Positions 1 through 11,987 of a stretch of DNA of 64,000 nucleotides are shown here, in pieces. Each line of letters starts with the position of its first letter. The first letter of the stretch is position 1. This stretch comes from Metallyticus violacea (taxonomy: Eukaryota; Arthropoda; Insecta; Mantodea; Metallyticidae). The notes under the pieces were generated by a model, which worked only from the letters and a program-made list of their open reading frames with translations, did no database searches and was not told the DNA's origin. Both the position numbers and the translations under genes were made by a program. The DNA lies in contig CM060846.1 in NCBI GenBank assembly GCA_030762175.1, positions 305,074,512 through 305,138,511 of the forward strand, given 5' to 3'.

Positions 1-18
1 TTTGTTGTTTGCTTTCAG

Positions 19-69
19 GATGAAAAGAAATGACCAGGATTCATCAGCACTGATTCCCTTGAAAAATAG
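19..69 (+). CDS. Candidate 51 bp internal exon, host gene unknown
   Basis: A T-rich tract ending TTTGCTTTCAG precedes base 19 and AG|GTATGT follows base 69, so the segment has a good 3' splice site and a good 5' splice site. One frame is open across it, beginning MKRNDQDSS. The next 3.4 kb downstream is satellite DNA, which would then lie in an intron. I do not recognise the peptide. Splice-like signals arise by chance in AT-rich DNA, so this is only a candidate; the real gene would extend left of the window. Confidence 0.25.
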
Positions 70-149
70 GTATGTTGCTGCAACATCTTTATTTACACGT
101 GAAATCCTTTTGTTGGAGAACCATCTGCCTTGGAACACACAGTGCACAA

Positions 150-3100
150 ACACATCTTGGGTGCAACTTTCCAGTGTGGGCAGCACGTAGTGAAATGTTC
201 AGTATTATTATATACTTAATGTTATTCAAGATACTTTCACAATTACTTTTAGACTAGCAGATTGTTTGTTGGGTGTCACCTCCATATTTATGTGAATTGA
301 TTTTAAAATCATTTTAGAGGTATTAAATTTAACAATATTTCTACACATTTACAGAAACTGAACATGTCTGAAATTTTCATTGCAAATTTTCATTGTGGAC
401 AGCACATAGTGAAATTTTCAGTATTTCTTATGTATTTAATGTTATTCAAGATCCTTTCACGGTTACTTTTAGACTAGCATGTGTTACCTCCATATTTATG
501 TCAATTGATTTTAAAATCATTTTAGAGATACTAAATTTCGCACTAGTTTTTTAATTTAACAATATTTCTACACATTTAGAAAACTAAACATGTCTCCAAT
601 TTTCATTGTGGACAGCACATAGTGAAATGTTCAGTATTTCTTATGTAATTAGTGTTATTCAAGATCTTTCACAATTACTTTAAGACTAGCAGATTGTTTG
701 TTCGGTGTCACCTCCATATTTATGTGAATTGATTTTAAAATAATTTTAGAGGTATTAAATTTGGCACTGGTATTTTAATTTAACAATATTTCTACACATT
801 TAGAGAAACTGAACAAGTCTCAAATTTTCATTGCAAATTTTCATTGTGGAAAGCACATAGTGAAATGTGCAGTATTTCTTATGTACTTAGTGTTATTCAA
901 GATCCTTTCACAATTTCTTTTACACTAGGATATTGTTTGTTGGGTGTCACCTCCATATTTATGTGAATTGATTTGAAAATCATCAGTGAAATTTTCAGTA
1001 TTTCTTATATACTCAGTGTAATTCAAGATCATTTTACAATTACTTTTAGACTAGCATATTGTTTGTTCGGTGTCACTTCCATATTTATGTGAATTGATTA
1101 TAAAATCATTTTAGAAGTATTAAATTTGGCACTGGTATTTAAATTTAACAATATTTCTACACATTTAGAGAAACTGAACATGTCTCATATTTTCATTGCA
1201 AATTTTCATTGTGGACAGCACATAGTGAAATTTTCAGTATTTCTTATGTATTTAATGTTATTCAAGATCCTTTCACAGTTACTTTTAGACTAGCGTGTGT
1301 TACCTCCATATGTATGTGAATTGATTTTAAAATCATTTTAGAGGTACTAAATTTCGCACTAGTTTTTTAATTTAACAATATTTCTACACATTTAGAAAAC
1401 TGAACATGTCTCAAACTTTCATTGCAAATTTTCATTGTGGACAGCACATAGTGAAATGTTCAGTATTTCTTATGTAATTAGTGTTATTCAAGATCTTTCA
1501 CAATTACTTTTAGACTAGCATATTGTTTGTTAGGTGTCACCTTCAAATTTATGTGAATTGATTTTAAAATCATTAGTGAAATTTTCAGTATTTCTTATGT
1601 ACTTAATGTTAATCAAGATCCTTTCACAACTACTTTTAGACTAGCATATTGTTTGTTAGGTGTCATCTTCATATTTATGTGAATTGATTTTAAAATCATT
1701 AGTGAAATTTTCAGTATTTCTTATGTATTTAATGTTATTCAAGATCCTTTCACAGTTACTTTTAGACTAGCATGTGTTACCTCCACATTTATGTGAATTG
1801 ATTTTTAAATCATTTTAGAGGTACTAAATTTCGCACAGGTTTTTTAATTTAACAATATTTCTACACATTTAGAAAACTGAACATGTCTCAAATTTTCATT
1901 GTGGACAGCACATAGTGAAATTTTCAGTATTTCTTATGTACTTAGGATTTTTCAAGATCCTTTCACAATTACTTTTAGACTAGCATATTGTTTGTTGGGT
2001 GTCACCTACATATTTATGTGAATTGATTTTAAAATCATTTTAGAGGTATTAAATTTGGCACTGGTATTTAAATTTAACAATATTTCTACACATTTAGAGA
2101 AACTGAACATGTCTCAAATTTTCATTACAAATTTTCATTTTGGACAGCACATAGTGAAATTTTCAGTATTTCTTATGTACTTAGTGTTTGTTATTCATGA
2201 TCCTTTCACAATTACTTTTAGACTAGCATATTGTTTGTTAGGTGTCATCTCCATATTTATGTGAATTGATTTAAAATCATTAGTGAAATATTCAGTATTT
2301 CTTATGTATTTAATGTTATTCAAGATCCTTTCACAGTTACTTTTAGACTAGCGTGTGTTACCTCCATATTTATGTGAATTGATTTTTAAATCATTTTAGA
2401 GGTACTAAATTTCGCACAGGTTTTTTAATTTAACAATATTTCTACACATTTAGAAAACTGAACATGTCTCAAATTTTCATTTTGGACAGCACATTGTGAA
2501 ATTTTCAGTATTTCTTATGTACTTAGTGTTATTCAAGATATTATCACAATTACTTTTAGACTAGCATATTGTTTGTTAGGTGTCACCTCCATATTTATGT
2601 GAATTGATTTTAAAATCATTTTAGAGGTACTAAATTTTGCACAGGTTTTTTAATTTAACAATATGTCTACACATTTAGAAAACTGAACATGTCTCAAACT
2701 TTCATTGCAAATTTTCATTGTGGACAGCACATAGTGAAATGTTGTATTTCTTATGTAATTAGTGTTATTCAACATTTTTCACAATTACTTTTAGACTAGT
2801 ATATTGTTTGTTAGGTGTCACCTTCATATTTATGTGAATTGATTTTAAAATCATTAGTGAAATTTTCAGTATTTCTTATGTATTTAATGTTATTGAAGAT
2901 CCTTTCACAGTTACTTTTAGACTAGCATGTGTTACCTCCATATTTATGTGAATTGATTTTAAAATCATTTTAGAGGTACTAAATTTCGCACAGGTTTTTT
3001 AATTTAACAATATTTCTACACATTTAGAAAAGTGAACATGTCTCAAATTTTCATTGCAAATTTTCATTGTGGACAGCACATAGTGAAATTTTCAGTATTT

Positions 3101-3530
3101 CTTATGTACTTAGGATTTTTCAAGATCCTTTCACAATTACTTTTAGACTAGCATATTGTTTGTTGGGTGTCACCTACATATTTATGTGAATTGATTTTAA
3201 AATCATTTTAGAGGTATTAAATTTGGCACTGGTATTTAAATTTAACAATATTTCTACACATTTAGAGAAACTGAACATGTCTCAAATTTTCATTGCAAAT
3301 TTTCATTTTGGACAGCACATAGTGAAATTTTCAGTATTTCTTATGTACTTAGTGTTTGTTATTCATGATCCTTTCACAATTACTTTTAGACTAGCATATT
3401 GTTTGTTAGGTGTCACCTCCATATTTATGTGAATTGATTCTGAAAATTATTAAAGAGATTTTAAAATTTGCACTAATATTTGAAGTTACCAATATTCCTA
3501 TACATTTAGAAAAACTGAACTTTTCTCAAC
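150..3530 (+). repeat. Satellite array, ~240 bp and ~125 bp units
   Basis: The landmark GACTAGC (or a one-base variant) recurs near 252, 472, 686, 927, 1051, 1290, 1516, 1638, 1766, 1979, 2222, 2347, 2558, 2796, 2924, 3148 and 3389. Spacings fall into two classes: about 211-243 bp (full unit) and 122-128 bp (short unit). The short unit lacks the segment from TTTTAGAGGTA to AGCACATAG, joining AAATCAT directly to TAGTGAAAT. Segments around 1979-2264 and 3148-3432 are almost identical and 1,169 bp apart, a higher-order repeat made of mixed unit types. The outermost partial units (150-250 and 3430-3530) are the most diverged, as expected from unequal exchange. The two 69-codon frames inside the array (2055-2264 and 3223-3432) are by-products of the repeat. 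Confidence 0.9.
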
Positions 3531-3679
3531 TTGCACACCTCTCACAGGCTGCTCACTTCTTAGCTGCAAAACAAGTGTTTGCATACGAATGTCACGAAAT
3601 ATTGAGATATTTGCAACAGAACTATTTTGTCTCTCCCGAACTATGTGCAATGAATTCACATGTTTGTAACTTGCCCTAA
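3410..3679 (+). CDS. ORF of 89 codons at the array edge, possible exon
   Basis: The last, diverged satellite unit runs without a stop into unique DNA. Residues 1-45 are recognisably the repeat unit in translation (HLEKLNFSQ here, HLEKLNMSQ in the array). The remainder contains HEILRYLQQNYF and ends at a TAA. A pyrimidine-rich stretch ending CACCTCTCACAG at 3546-3548 could be a 3' splice site, giving an exon from about 3549. The unique part has balanced amino-acid composition, but I recognise no family. It may be chance reading of noncoding DNA. Confidence 0.2.
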   Translation: MSPPYLCELILKIIKEILKFALIFEVTNIPIHLEKLNFSQLAHLSQAAHFLAAKQVFAYECHEILRYLQQNYFVSPELCAMNSHVCNLP

Positions 3680-4223
3680 GATGAAGGTCATATAATTTGA
3701 TGTACTAAAAGTTAATATAAATTTTATTTGTTTTTCTCTATACATGACGAATTTCCTCAGTTGACATTATTTATCAACTTACCCTAGAAACAATGAAGAT
3801 GAGAAGTAATACGATAGGTCTATAAGGTTTCCCTAATAGGGAATAATTGCACAGGTCCATTTTTATATTAATCTAATCCAATATAAATAATTCAGTTCAC
3901 TGTATGGACAGGAATACTCGATGACAATTTAATCGGACCTATTATTCTTGATGGGAGATTAACAAGTCCAGTTTATGCAAATTTTTTACAAAATTAAATG
4001 ATAGAATTATCCATTTGATTTAATTGCATGTGGTTTATGCATGACGGTGCAGGACTTACCAGCTGACCTGCAGGTTCGCCAGATTTACTCCATCAAATGC
4101 TTTTCTTTTATTTAATAATTCACTTTTGTTTTTGTAACCGTTTGAAGTCAACTTCATTCACAAATGGTAACCAGCATTGAAATTCGTCAACGCATATAAA
4201 AGGACTACCAACGAATCCTAGCG

Positions 4224-4267
<44 letters not shown>

Positions 4268-5065
4268 CAGTAGGCATTGTATACAAAAGCGCTTTATTGG
4301 AGTAAATAGTATCGGAGAAATTTGCTACAAGGAAGATTAACGTGGTCATATAATTCTTACTGTGAGATCTTTCTGCAAAGAAAGAGTACAGCGCGAATAG
4401 GGATAGGTGAATATGCCCAAGCAGGTCAACATTGTATACGGGCATAAAAAGTAAGCATGTTTCCTTTCCCACCTAGAACAAGTCCTCATTCAGATTTATG
4501 ATTATTTCGAAGAGTAAGGGCAGTCATGCAACATCAAAAAAAAAAAAAAAAAAAATACAAAGGAAAAGAAGGTATAACCCTACACCGAGAAGAAGAAAAA
4601 ACACGGCGACCTGTAGCAGTAATTACAACACTAAGCAAATGTTCAAAATGAAAAAGTTAAATAGGCGTAAACTGATTGAATATTACATTAACAAAAAACG
4701 CTCTATCATTCATATTTAGATGCTTTAAAGCAAAGAGTGTTATTTTTGTTGGCTTCACCAATGTCTGGCGCACGTTTGGATAAAACTGTCAAATCTTCAT
4801 AGAGTACATCAACAATTGCCACACTTATTTCACCGTAACACTCTCAAATGGTCTGGCCTAAACCCGACAAGCCATGACAATCGACGCTACAATACGCCTT
4901 CAGCAATAGCACGCTACAGAATGTGATTTTCCATTCACGGGACTGTTCCAACGGCCGGTCAGTCGTTTCAAGCTAAAACCACGGTAACCGGGAATCAGTA
5001 TGTCCACAGTTATAATTTTCGCGTTAGTTATTGCTTACACTTTAATGGTAAATTTATTCACCATT
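3680..5065. other. Unassigned AT-rich interval
   Basis: It contains a (TA)n tract at 4226-4266 and an A-run near 4532-4552. The 73-codon lysine-rich frame at 4498-4719 is a product of the A-rich composition. I see no transposon domain or RNA gene. Confidence 0.5.
4226..4266. repeat. (TA)n microsatellite
   Basis: About 20 uninterrupted TA units. It explains the Ile/Tyr-alternating reading frame on the minus strand. Confidence 0.95.
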
Positions 5066-5069
5066 ATCA

Positions 5070-5940
5070 AGCAAGAAGATACTGGAACAGCCTCTCTCCA
5101 TTTTCCGCACAATTCTGGCATCGGCTTATGAAATCATTGCCCTGTGTAGATCCCTCTGCGATATGGAAGACATTTTATTACGTATTTTATTTCTCAGATT
5201 ATCCTATAAGTGTGGATTTATCTTGTACACTTTTTTCTTTAATGCCATTGAGATATTAATATCGCAGGGCGTTAAATTGGGGAACCGACGAGGTTATATG
5301 TTGTTACAGATGACGCTATCGTCAAATATTTCATGAATTGCATGCAAAGAGATATGAGCTGTATGTGCCGTTGCAGAATCCTGCTGGAAAGTCGCGAGTT
5401 ATAGGTTCCTTAGACAGTTAATTTTCAGAAAAAGGGATGCAAAATATTCTTAACAAATCCATCACTATTAATTATTTCTTCAAAATATATATAGGGCCCA
5501 TTATTCTCTCGCCGCTAAATGCCGCATTACTCTTGGTCTTTTGATCATGCAGGGATTCATCGTGAAAAAAGTAGGTTCTTCTGAGCTCCAGTATTGCTTG
5601 TCTTGTGAATTAACATACCCTTTAGGTAGAACAAAGATTCGTGTATAAAGACATACAGATTAGGGTCAATTTCTGCGTCATGCATACAATCCACACAGCT
5701 ATTCCTGTATGTAGGGATTCCCGGTTTAAGTTCTTGCACTGCAGTAATTTTATAGGTTTTTAATGTTAGTAGCTTTATAGCCGTTCGAACAGAGAAATAA
5801 AAACTTCCTGTTTGCTGAGAAAGACGCTGAAGAGATATTTTAGGGAACATTCAAGGGCTTCTCCAATGTTATCTAAGGTTTCTTCTACGAGTACTGTACG
5901 TGGCTGTGTGTCCTTTTTATCAATATTTTCCGATATGTAC
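5070..5940 (-). pseudogene. Decayed Tc1/mariner-superfamily transposase (copy a)
   Basis: Reading right to left, broken frames give the helix-turn-helix part (SLQRLSQQTGS, then KITAVQELKPG), and then a catalytic block in another frame with FQQDSATAHTAH and a downstream NLTPCD, followed by a C-terminal segment ending ENGERLFQYLLA. These blocks are in transposase order: DNA-binding domain, then DDE catalytic core with the second Asp (FQQD) and third acidic site region. Frameshifts and stops separate the blocks, so no protein can be made. The N-terminal end abuts the SINE at 5944, which may have removed or displaced it. Copies at 34.8 kb and 46.5 kb belong to the same type. Confidence 0.75.
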
Positions 5941-5943
5941 TAC

Positions 5944-6215
5944 TTTTTTTCGTTTTTGAACAGCACTTAATGCCCGTTTTTACTACTAAGGCACCACAGG
6001 GAGTGGAAGCTGAGATGAAATGATAAATTGCGAAAGGATTTTTAAAGGTAAGGAAATCTTCCAGATATACGTATAGGGCACCTCCCCGGCATTTGCCATT
6101 TATGAGGACTGAGGAAAACCTGGAAAAAGCCATAGTCAGGAAGGACTGGTGGGATTCGAACCCAGACCTCCCGCTCACTAGTTCGCGCCTTAATCACTTC
6201 GGCCATTTGTGGCGG
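5944..6215 (-). mobile_element. SINE1 copy, near full length
   Basis: On the minus strand it has a class-II tRNA-like head with box A-like and box B-like (GGGTTCGAATCCC) motifs, the SINE1 body with GTCCT..CTGACT and CCTCAGTCCTCAT segments, and the 3' tail with GGGCATTAAG before a run of A (T-run on +). The hairpin 5' arm has decayed (GGAGTGG on +). It lies directly against the mariner-like fossil. Confidence 0.85.
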
Positions 6216-6419
6216 TATTTATTTATTTATTTACAAATCTGTGAAACGAACTTCGACTTGGGATTAGAATATAAGAAACCTCTCTTGAATCAATCTTCGT
6301 ACATCAAGAGCTGATTCTGTACGCACTTACGAATTGTAAATACGTTCTCTTGGGGAAAAGAATTCCTGAACTGAGCCATATTAGCATAATGTACTATATT
6401 ATGCCGCCTAATGAAAAAT

Positions 6420-7752
6420 TAATACACTGCCACGCAATACACAAGAAAACGTCCGTTGCGTCCTCCGCCCTCCAGCTCCTCGGCTGGCTTTCAACCAGAA
6501 TTGCAGAGCTTGATATACTGCCGCGGACACTGGCTCCCATGTAGGCAGCAGCATTGAGAACCGAGTTTGAAGATGCCAGGAGTTAGTGAACATAGCTCCC
6601 CTACAAGCCTGCCCCCTCTTCTTCACCACCTGAAGAGCAATGCCAAAAGGAAAATATTTCTACAGCGTAGAGTTGCGGCCGCGGCAAGCAGTGAACTCGC
6701 TCCCCCTTCTAGCTTGAAATCGGTGCAAAATTACCGTTGTAAGAGCCGCCATCTGCAGCTTCTGCTGAGGCTAGGGCCAGCACTTCACCCCAGTGCTGTT
6801 GGAAGTAAGAATTGATAGGCCTTCCTTAAGGGTCTAAGCTATCTTTCCGAGTGACCACGACCTATAAACTGACATCGTTTGAGCCGCCAAATTATGACTC
6901 ATTTGCGCGCCTCCCATAAGAGGCTTCGTACCGCTGCACGCAGCCGGATAGCACCCGCGCCGACTCATACTTTAAGCGAGGATTCCAGCGATGACGACAT
7001 GACTAAGCCTGGGCCCAACAATAAGGGGGCACGGCCGCCTCTCGGCCCATAACTATAGCTAGTAGGCGAAACAACCTCAAGAGGACATCCCGCGAGACTC
7101 AATGGCTCCTCCCTCTCCCATCTCATCCCTAATCCTACCTCCCATGCGTGAGACTAGCAGCGACCTCAGCGCTAGCTCAGATTCTCACTAGGATGAGTTC
7201 ACCGAAATGAAAATCAGGAGGAAGAAGCGGCGCTCTGACACCAAGATCACTGGCGTTCCCCCGTCATCGGCCTCTACGAAGCCCAAGTTCAACCTCCAAC
7301 CAGAAGGAAGGAAAAAATCTCCCCATAATGACGGACATCTTCCGCAGTTATGTGAGGGTCATGAGGAAGCTAGAAGAAAATTAGCTGGCAATTTCACAGC
7401 CACAAGCGAGCCAAGGCGAGTACGCATCCAAAAATTCTTTGCTGCGGCCTACTACATGAGTAGGCGTACAATATTACACCTCCATCCTCGTCGTCAGTTG
7501 TAACGCCGTGTCATTCGGGGCCTCAACTCCGAATGTACGATCGAAGAACTGAAGGAGGCACTGAAGATGGAGCACAACATCGAGCCCATCATAATGGCGC
7601 AACTGCCAAAGAGCATCCGAAACAAGGAGCACAGTCGTAAAGTGTCCATGCTACTTTTCCTCGTGATCTTAGATAAGGACAAGCAGCTGCCCATCGCCTT
7701 TGTTCGAGTGCTAATTCACACTCTTGTCACCAATGAGTTATTATGGGAGAAG

Positions 7753-7754
<2 letters not shown>
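6420..7754 (+). pseudogene. Jockey A: ORF1 (Gag-like), first part
   Basis: Frames at 6567-6815, 7207-7503 and 7567-7758 form the N-terminal and middle part of a Jockey-type ORF1 protein. It has a Ser/Pro- and Lys/Arg-rich N-terminus, a segment with PKFNLQPEGRKK, then the conserved region VIRGLNSECTIEELKEAL and PLFLV-like KVSMLLFLVILDK that precedes the zinc knuckles in this family. Stops and frameshifts separate the pieces. The reading is cut at 7754 by the I-type LINE and resumes at 13715. ORF1 proteins of this type bind element RNA. The upstream GC-richer stretch from about 6420 is probably the 5' UTR. Confidence 0.75.
7743..7754. repeat. Target-site duplication, left copy (LINE)
   Basis: ATGGGAGAAGGG here and at 13703-13714 flank the I-type LINE exactly, and host sequence (Jockey A ORF1) continues in register after the right copy. 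Confidence 0.9.
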
Positions 7755-7784
<30 letters not shown>

Positions 7785-7793
7785 GTTGTTTAA

Positions 7794-7824
7794 GGGCGCA
7801 CAACAGCTAAGGTCATTAGCGCCC
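7794..7824 (-). promoter_or_regulatory. 3' terminal hairpin of the LINE RNA
   Basis: In sense orientation a stem GGGCGC / GCGCCC (6 bp, perfect) encloses a 19-base loop containing TAATGACCTTAGCTGTT and is followed by TTAAACA and the ATC tail. Such 3' hairpins are the known recognition site of several LINE reverse transcriptases. The same architecture occurs at the ends of SINE1 and SINE2 in this window. Confidence 0.7.
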
Positions 7825-8263
7825 AATCATACTAAAAAACTGCGTCAGAACTAAAAAATAAATAGTAAACGCAAAGCAAGTCTGAGTAGCATGCTGTGCA
7901 TGAAATAAAAGCCCATAACAAGTAACAAGTGGGTGTAATGGTCAACAAACAAGGGACTGGTATTAAAAAAAAAGCCGCAATAGCGAAAAACAAGTCCTAT
8001 AATGGTCTAAATAGGGTCAGTAAAACCCTATAACCAACTACACTACAACATATAAAAACTGGTAGTAAAACGCATCAGCAAAAGCTGAAAATAAACCAGT
8101 ATTGTAAAAGTCGAAACTGGTAACAATAAAACCCCAAAACAATAACAAGGGTTATATACAACCACTCAAATAAGACTGATACTAAAAACAATGCATCAAA
8201 TGCTGAAACTACAACAGTCTTAAAAGCGTCTAAAAATGCCGTCATGGATAAAAAGAGAACACC

Positions 8264-11200
8264 TCACACCTTGCTCCAAAAACCACAAACACGGATAAAA
8301 CGGAGCACTCGCTCGACAGCAACCATATTATCTGCAAGTAATTCCTCAATAGAGGAGGGCAAACGCAAGCGATGTCTAAAAACTGCCAGATGATGGCATT
8401 CAATTAAAATGTGACGCACTGTAAAGGGGTGGTCACAGTGAGGGCAAGCTGGAGCGGGTTGACTATTAAAAAGGTGAGAGTGGCTAAAACGGCAATGCCC
8501 AATTCTAAGGCGAGCTAAAATTACTTCTTCGCGACGAACATCGCGAGAAGTCGACCAGTTAAAAGGGGTGGGTTTACATTCACGGAGCTTATTAGTTGGG
8601 AGTAAGTCCCACTCCTCGCGCCAGCGCGAAATAATGGCTCTACGTAAAGAATGTATAAAATCCCCGAAATAAAAACGCTGCTCGTATTCAGCAGGGTCTA
8701 AAACAGCGGCTTTTGCTGCAACATCTGCGGCCTCATTACCCGGGAGTCCGACGTGTCCAGGCACCCACAGTAGTTTTACCCTGACGCCAGCGTCTAAAAG
8801 GGTTATCACAACATTCTGGACCATCTGTACAAGAGGGTGGTGATTGTACAGCTGTTTGAAACTTAAAATAGCACTCAAAGAGTCGGAACATATGATACTG
8901 TTCCCCAGCCCCTGATCGAAAATAAATAAAATCGCCTGATAAATAGCATAAAGCTCTGCCATAAAAATAGATGTTGCAACATTAAGACCATACGTAAAAC
9001 TCGCACCATTAAAAACAAAAGCACATCCTACACCTGTGTCAGATTTTGAGCCGTCGGTATATATAAAATTCCAGCCATTAAAAGAGGATTTGATCTCGCT
9101 AAAAGAACAACGAATAATATGTGCTGCGGTCGAAGATTTCGGACAGGACGTGAGCCCGAGATGAACGGGGGCCTCTGCTAAAATCCAGGGGGGAGATGAA
9201 GTTTCCCCGGCTAAGAAAAAAGCAGGTAACTCCATGTCCAACGTCCGTAAAATCTCCCGAAAACGAAAGCCAGCGGGCTTAGGAGTAAAAGACCGAGCAG
9301 CATAAAAAAGATCAAAAGACACATTAAAAAACGGCCCATTCGTGGGATGACGAGGTTGCGCAGCTAAGCGACAACCGTACGCGGCCAGTAAAACATCCCT
9401 ACGATAAAACAACGGAGGTTCTCCAGACTCCGCACATAAACTCAACACAGGACTGGTGGGGAATGCTCCAATGCCAACACGGATACCCCGGTGATGAATC
9501 GGGTTCAGGCGGCGCAGAACAGAAGGCCGCGCAGAGCCATAAACAACACTGCCATAATCCAATTTGGACCTGATAAGAGCGCGGTAAAACGTAAAAGTAT
9601 AGTCCGGTCAGCTCCCCAAGATGTGCCACTTAAAACACGTAAAATACAAAGAGAACGTTCACACTTGCCTCTGAGTTGCGCTATATGCGTTGACCAGCAT
9701 AATTTCCTATCGAACATCAAACCCAGGAACCTAACTTCGTCCGCGAAAGAGAGTGCGTCTGGGCCAAGATGGAGCGAAGGTGAAGGATACTCCTTGTGGC
9801 GCCAGAAGTTCATGCAGACGGTCTTCTCTGCGGAGAAACGGAACCCGTGAGAAACACTCCAAGCGTGAAGGCGGTCGAGACAGCATTGGAGGCGGCGTTC
9901 CAAGAGACAAGTTCTCCGAGAGGAAAGATAGATGGCGAAATCGTCCACAAATAACGACGATTGTATTCCTGGCGGTAAACACTCGGTGATAGAGTTAATC
10001 GCAATGGCAAACAGTGTGCAACTAAGTACCGATCCCTGAGGTACACCGTTCTCTTGAATAAAACTAGATGATAAAACCGATCCCACGCGAACATTAAAAA
10101 CCCGGTCATTCATAAATTCCTGAATAAAAACAGACATACGCCCACGTATGTTCCAATCGTGAAGCGTTCGGAGGATACCGCCTCTCCAGCAGGTATCGTA
10201 CGCTTTCTCCAAATCAAAAAATACTGCAACCGTTTGGCACTTCCGAATAAAACCGTCCATTATGTGGGTCGAAAGAGATACGAGATGGTCGACAGAGGAG
10301 CGGTGACGACGGAAACCGCACTGAGCGTTCGTCAATAGATGTCTCGACTCCAAAAACCACATAAGCCGTCCGTTAATCATGCGTTCCAACACTTTGCAGA
10401 CGCAGCTGGTGAGGGAAATCGGACGGTAACTGGAAGGAAGATGTGGGTCCTTTCCAGGCTTAGGTATCGGAATGACGGTGGCCAATCGCCACGCGTTGGG
10501 AAATGTGCCATGACACCAAATAAAATTAAAAGTTCGTAATAAAAAAGCTTTGCCTTCTGCTGATAAATGCTGCAACATAGCAACATGAATGTTATCTGGC
10601 CCCGGTGCGCAGTGTCGAGAGGTGGAAAGGGCATGCTCCATTTCCCTGGCGGTAAAAGGAACGTTGTAGCTCTCCTGGTGGTCGGAGGCAAACGAGAAAC
10701 CTTTCCTCTCAACCTGCTCCCTTAATGCGCGAAATGTAGCCGGGTAATTGGCGGAACTAGAAACATCAGCGAAGGTTCGCCCTAAAACATTGGCGACGTC
10801 AATCGGAGTGGTGAGCACTCGATTTAAAATCCTAAGACCGGGTATAGGTGTAAACCTTGGTTTGCCAGCAACGCGGCGTAGCCGTTCCCAAACTACGGAG
10901 GAAGGCGTTGTATGGGTAAAAGAAGAGGTAAAAGAAATCCAAGAAGCCTTTTTGCTATCCTTGATGACTCGGCGGCATTTGGCGCGAAGTTGTTTATAGC
11001 TAATCATATTCGCTGAAGTAGGGTGGCGACGAAAAACTCGCAGAGCACCTCGGCGTGCACGCAATGCATCCCGGCATTCATCGGTCCACCAAGGAACCGG
11101 TAACCGTCTGGGGTGACAAGACGACCGGGGAATAGCCTTATCTGCGGCTGTTATGATGACCGTACGGAGGTGCTCGATCGCGATGTCGATAGATGGAAAT

Positions 11201-11949
11201 TCACACCCTGAAAATTCGGCCAAAGATCGATAGAGAGGCCAATTCGCCTTATCAATGAGCCATTTTGGCGCGCGCTGTGAATGTGCGTTTGAAGAGAGTA
11301 CATGGATCTGACACGGAAAGTGGTCACTGGAATATAAATCGGAGATGACGTTCCAGGTGAAATGCACAGCAAGTGAGGCAGAACAAATGGATAAGTCCAA
11401 GTGTGAAAAGCTGTGAGTGCTGTCAGAAAGAAAAGTAGGTTGACCAGTGTTGAGCAGAACAAGATTGTGACGGTCGAGAAATTCTGCCAATATGCTGCCC
11501 CTGGCACACTCCGTGTTGGAACCCCACAGGGGATGGTGTGCATTAAAATCTCCCAACAGTAGGACAGGGGGTGGTACCTGAGACAGAAGATCGTCCAGGT
11601 CAACTGTAGTGATGGTACCGGACGGAGGTAAATAAACAGTGCAGATAGAAAAAGTAAGTCCGGAAAAGTGAACTGTTGCTGCAGCAGCTTGCAGAGGAGT
11701 CTGGAGCTGTAGTAAAGTACTGTACACGCCCTCTTTAATTAAAATTAGAACTCCGCCGTGAGCGGGAGTGCCATCTGCGGGAGGGAGATCAAACCTCACC
11801 GAAGAGTAACCGCGTAAATTAAAAGAATCACCTGGGCGAAGTTTGGTCTCTTGGAGACACACAAGCAGTGGGTCAGTAGAACGTAAAATTAACTCCAGGT
11901 CAGGTCTTCTGCTACGGAGACCACGCACATTCCACGAAAGAATAGCCAT
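8264..11949 (-). CDS. LINE ORF2: endonuclease, reverse transcriptase, RNase H (one frameshift)
   Basis: The first frame (11949-9505, 814 codons) starts MAILSWNVRGL. It holds an APE-type endonuclease with N7, E34, GDFNAHHP (D134, N136), SHLDLS (D185) and SSDHFP (D209, H210), then the reverse transcriptase with PSSYRPISL, FFDLEKAYD, NGVPQGSVLS and the catalytic FVDD near residues 667-670. The second frame (9562-8264, 432 codons) holds the thumb end, a type-I RNase H with D170, E203, D227 and D280, GHVGLPGNEAAD, and a final CCHC motif (C373, C376, H384, C389). The frames differ by one base. The conserved YRALIRSKLDYGS reading lies in the second frame, which places the loss of one A in the A-run at 9586-9589. 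The protein would nick the target and copy the RNA. The start codon lies 38 bases after the ORF1 stop. Confidence 0.9.
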
Positions 11950-11987
11950 TGTTAAAATTAGAGAAAATAAGCTAAAAAGTTACCACC

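Noticed and set aside
2055..3432. Two near-identical 69-codon ORFs as a duplicated small gene
   Set aside because: They are the same satellite unit read in one frame; neighbouring units carry stops and indels.
5557..6178. Two adjacent 97-codon minus-strand ORFs as one gene
   Set aside because: One is mariner-like transposase debris and the other is SINE1; they belong to different elements.
9491..9989. Plus-strand ORFs of up to 119 codons
   Set aside because: They lie opposite the LINE ORF2 and are shadows of it.
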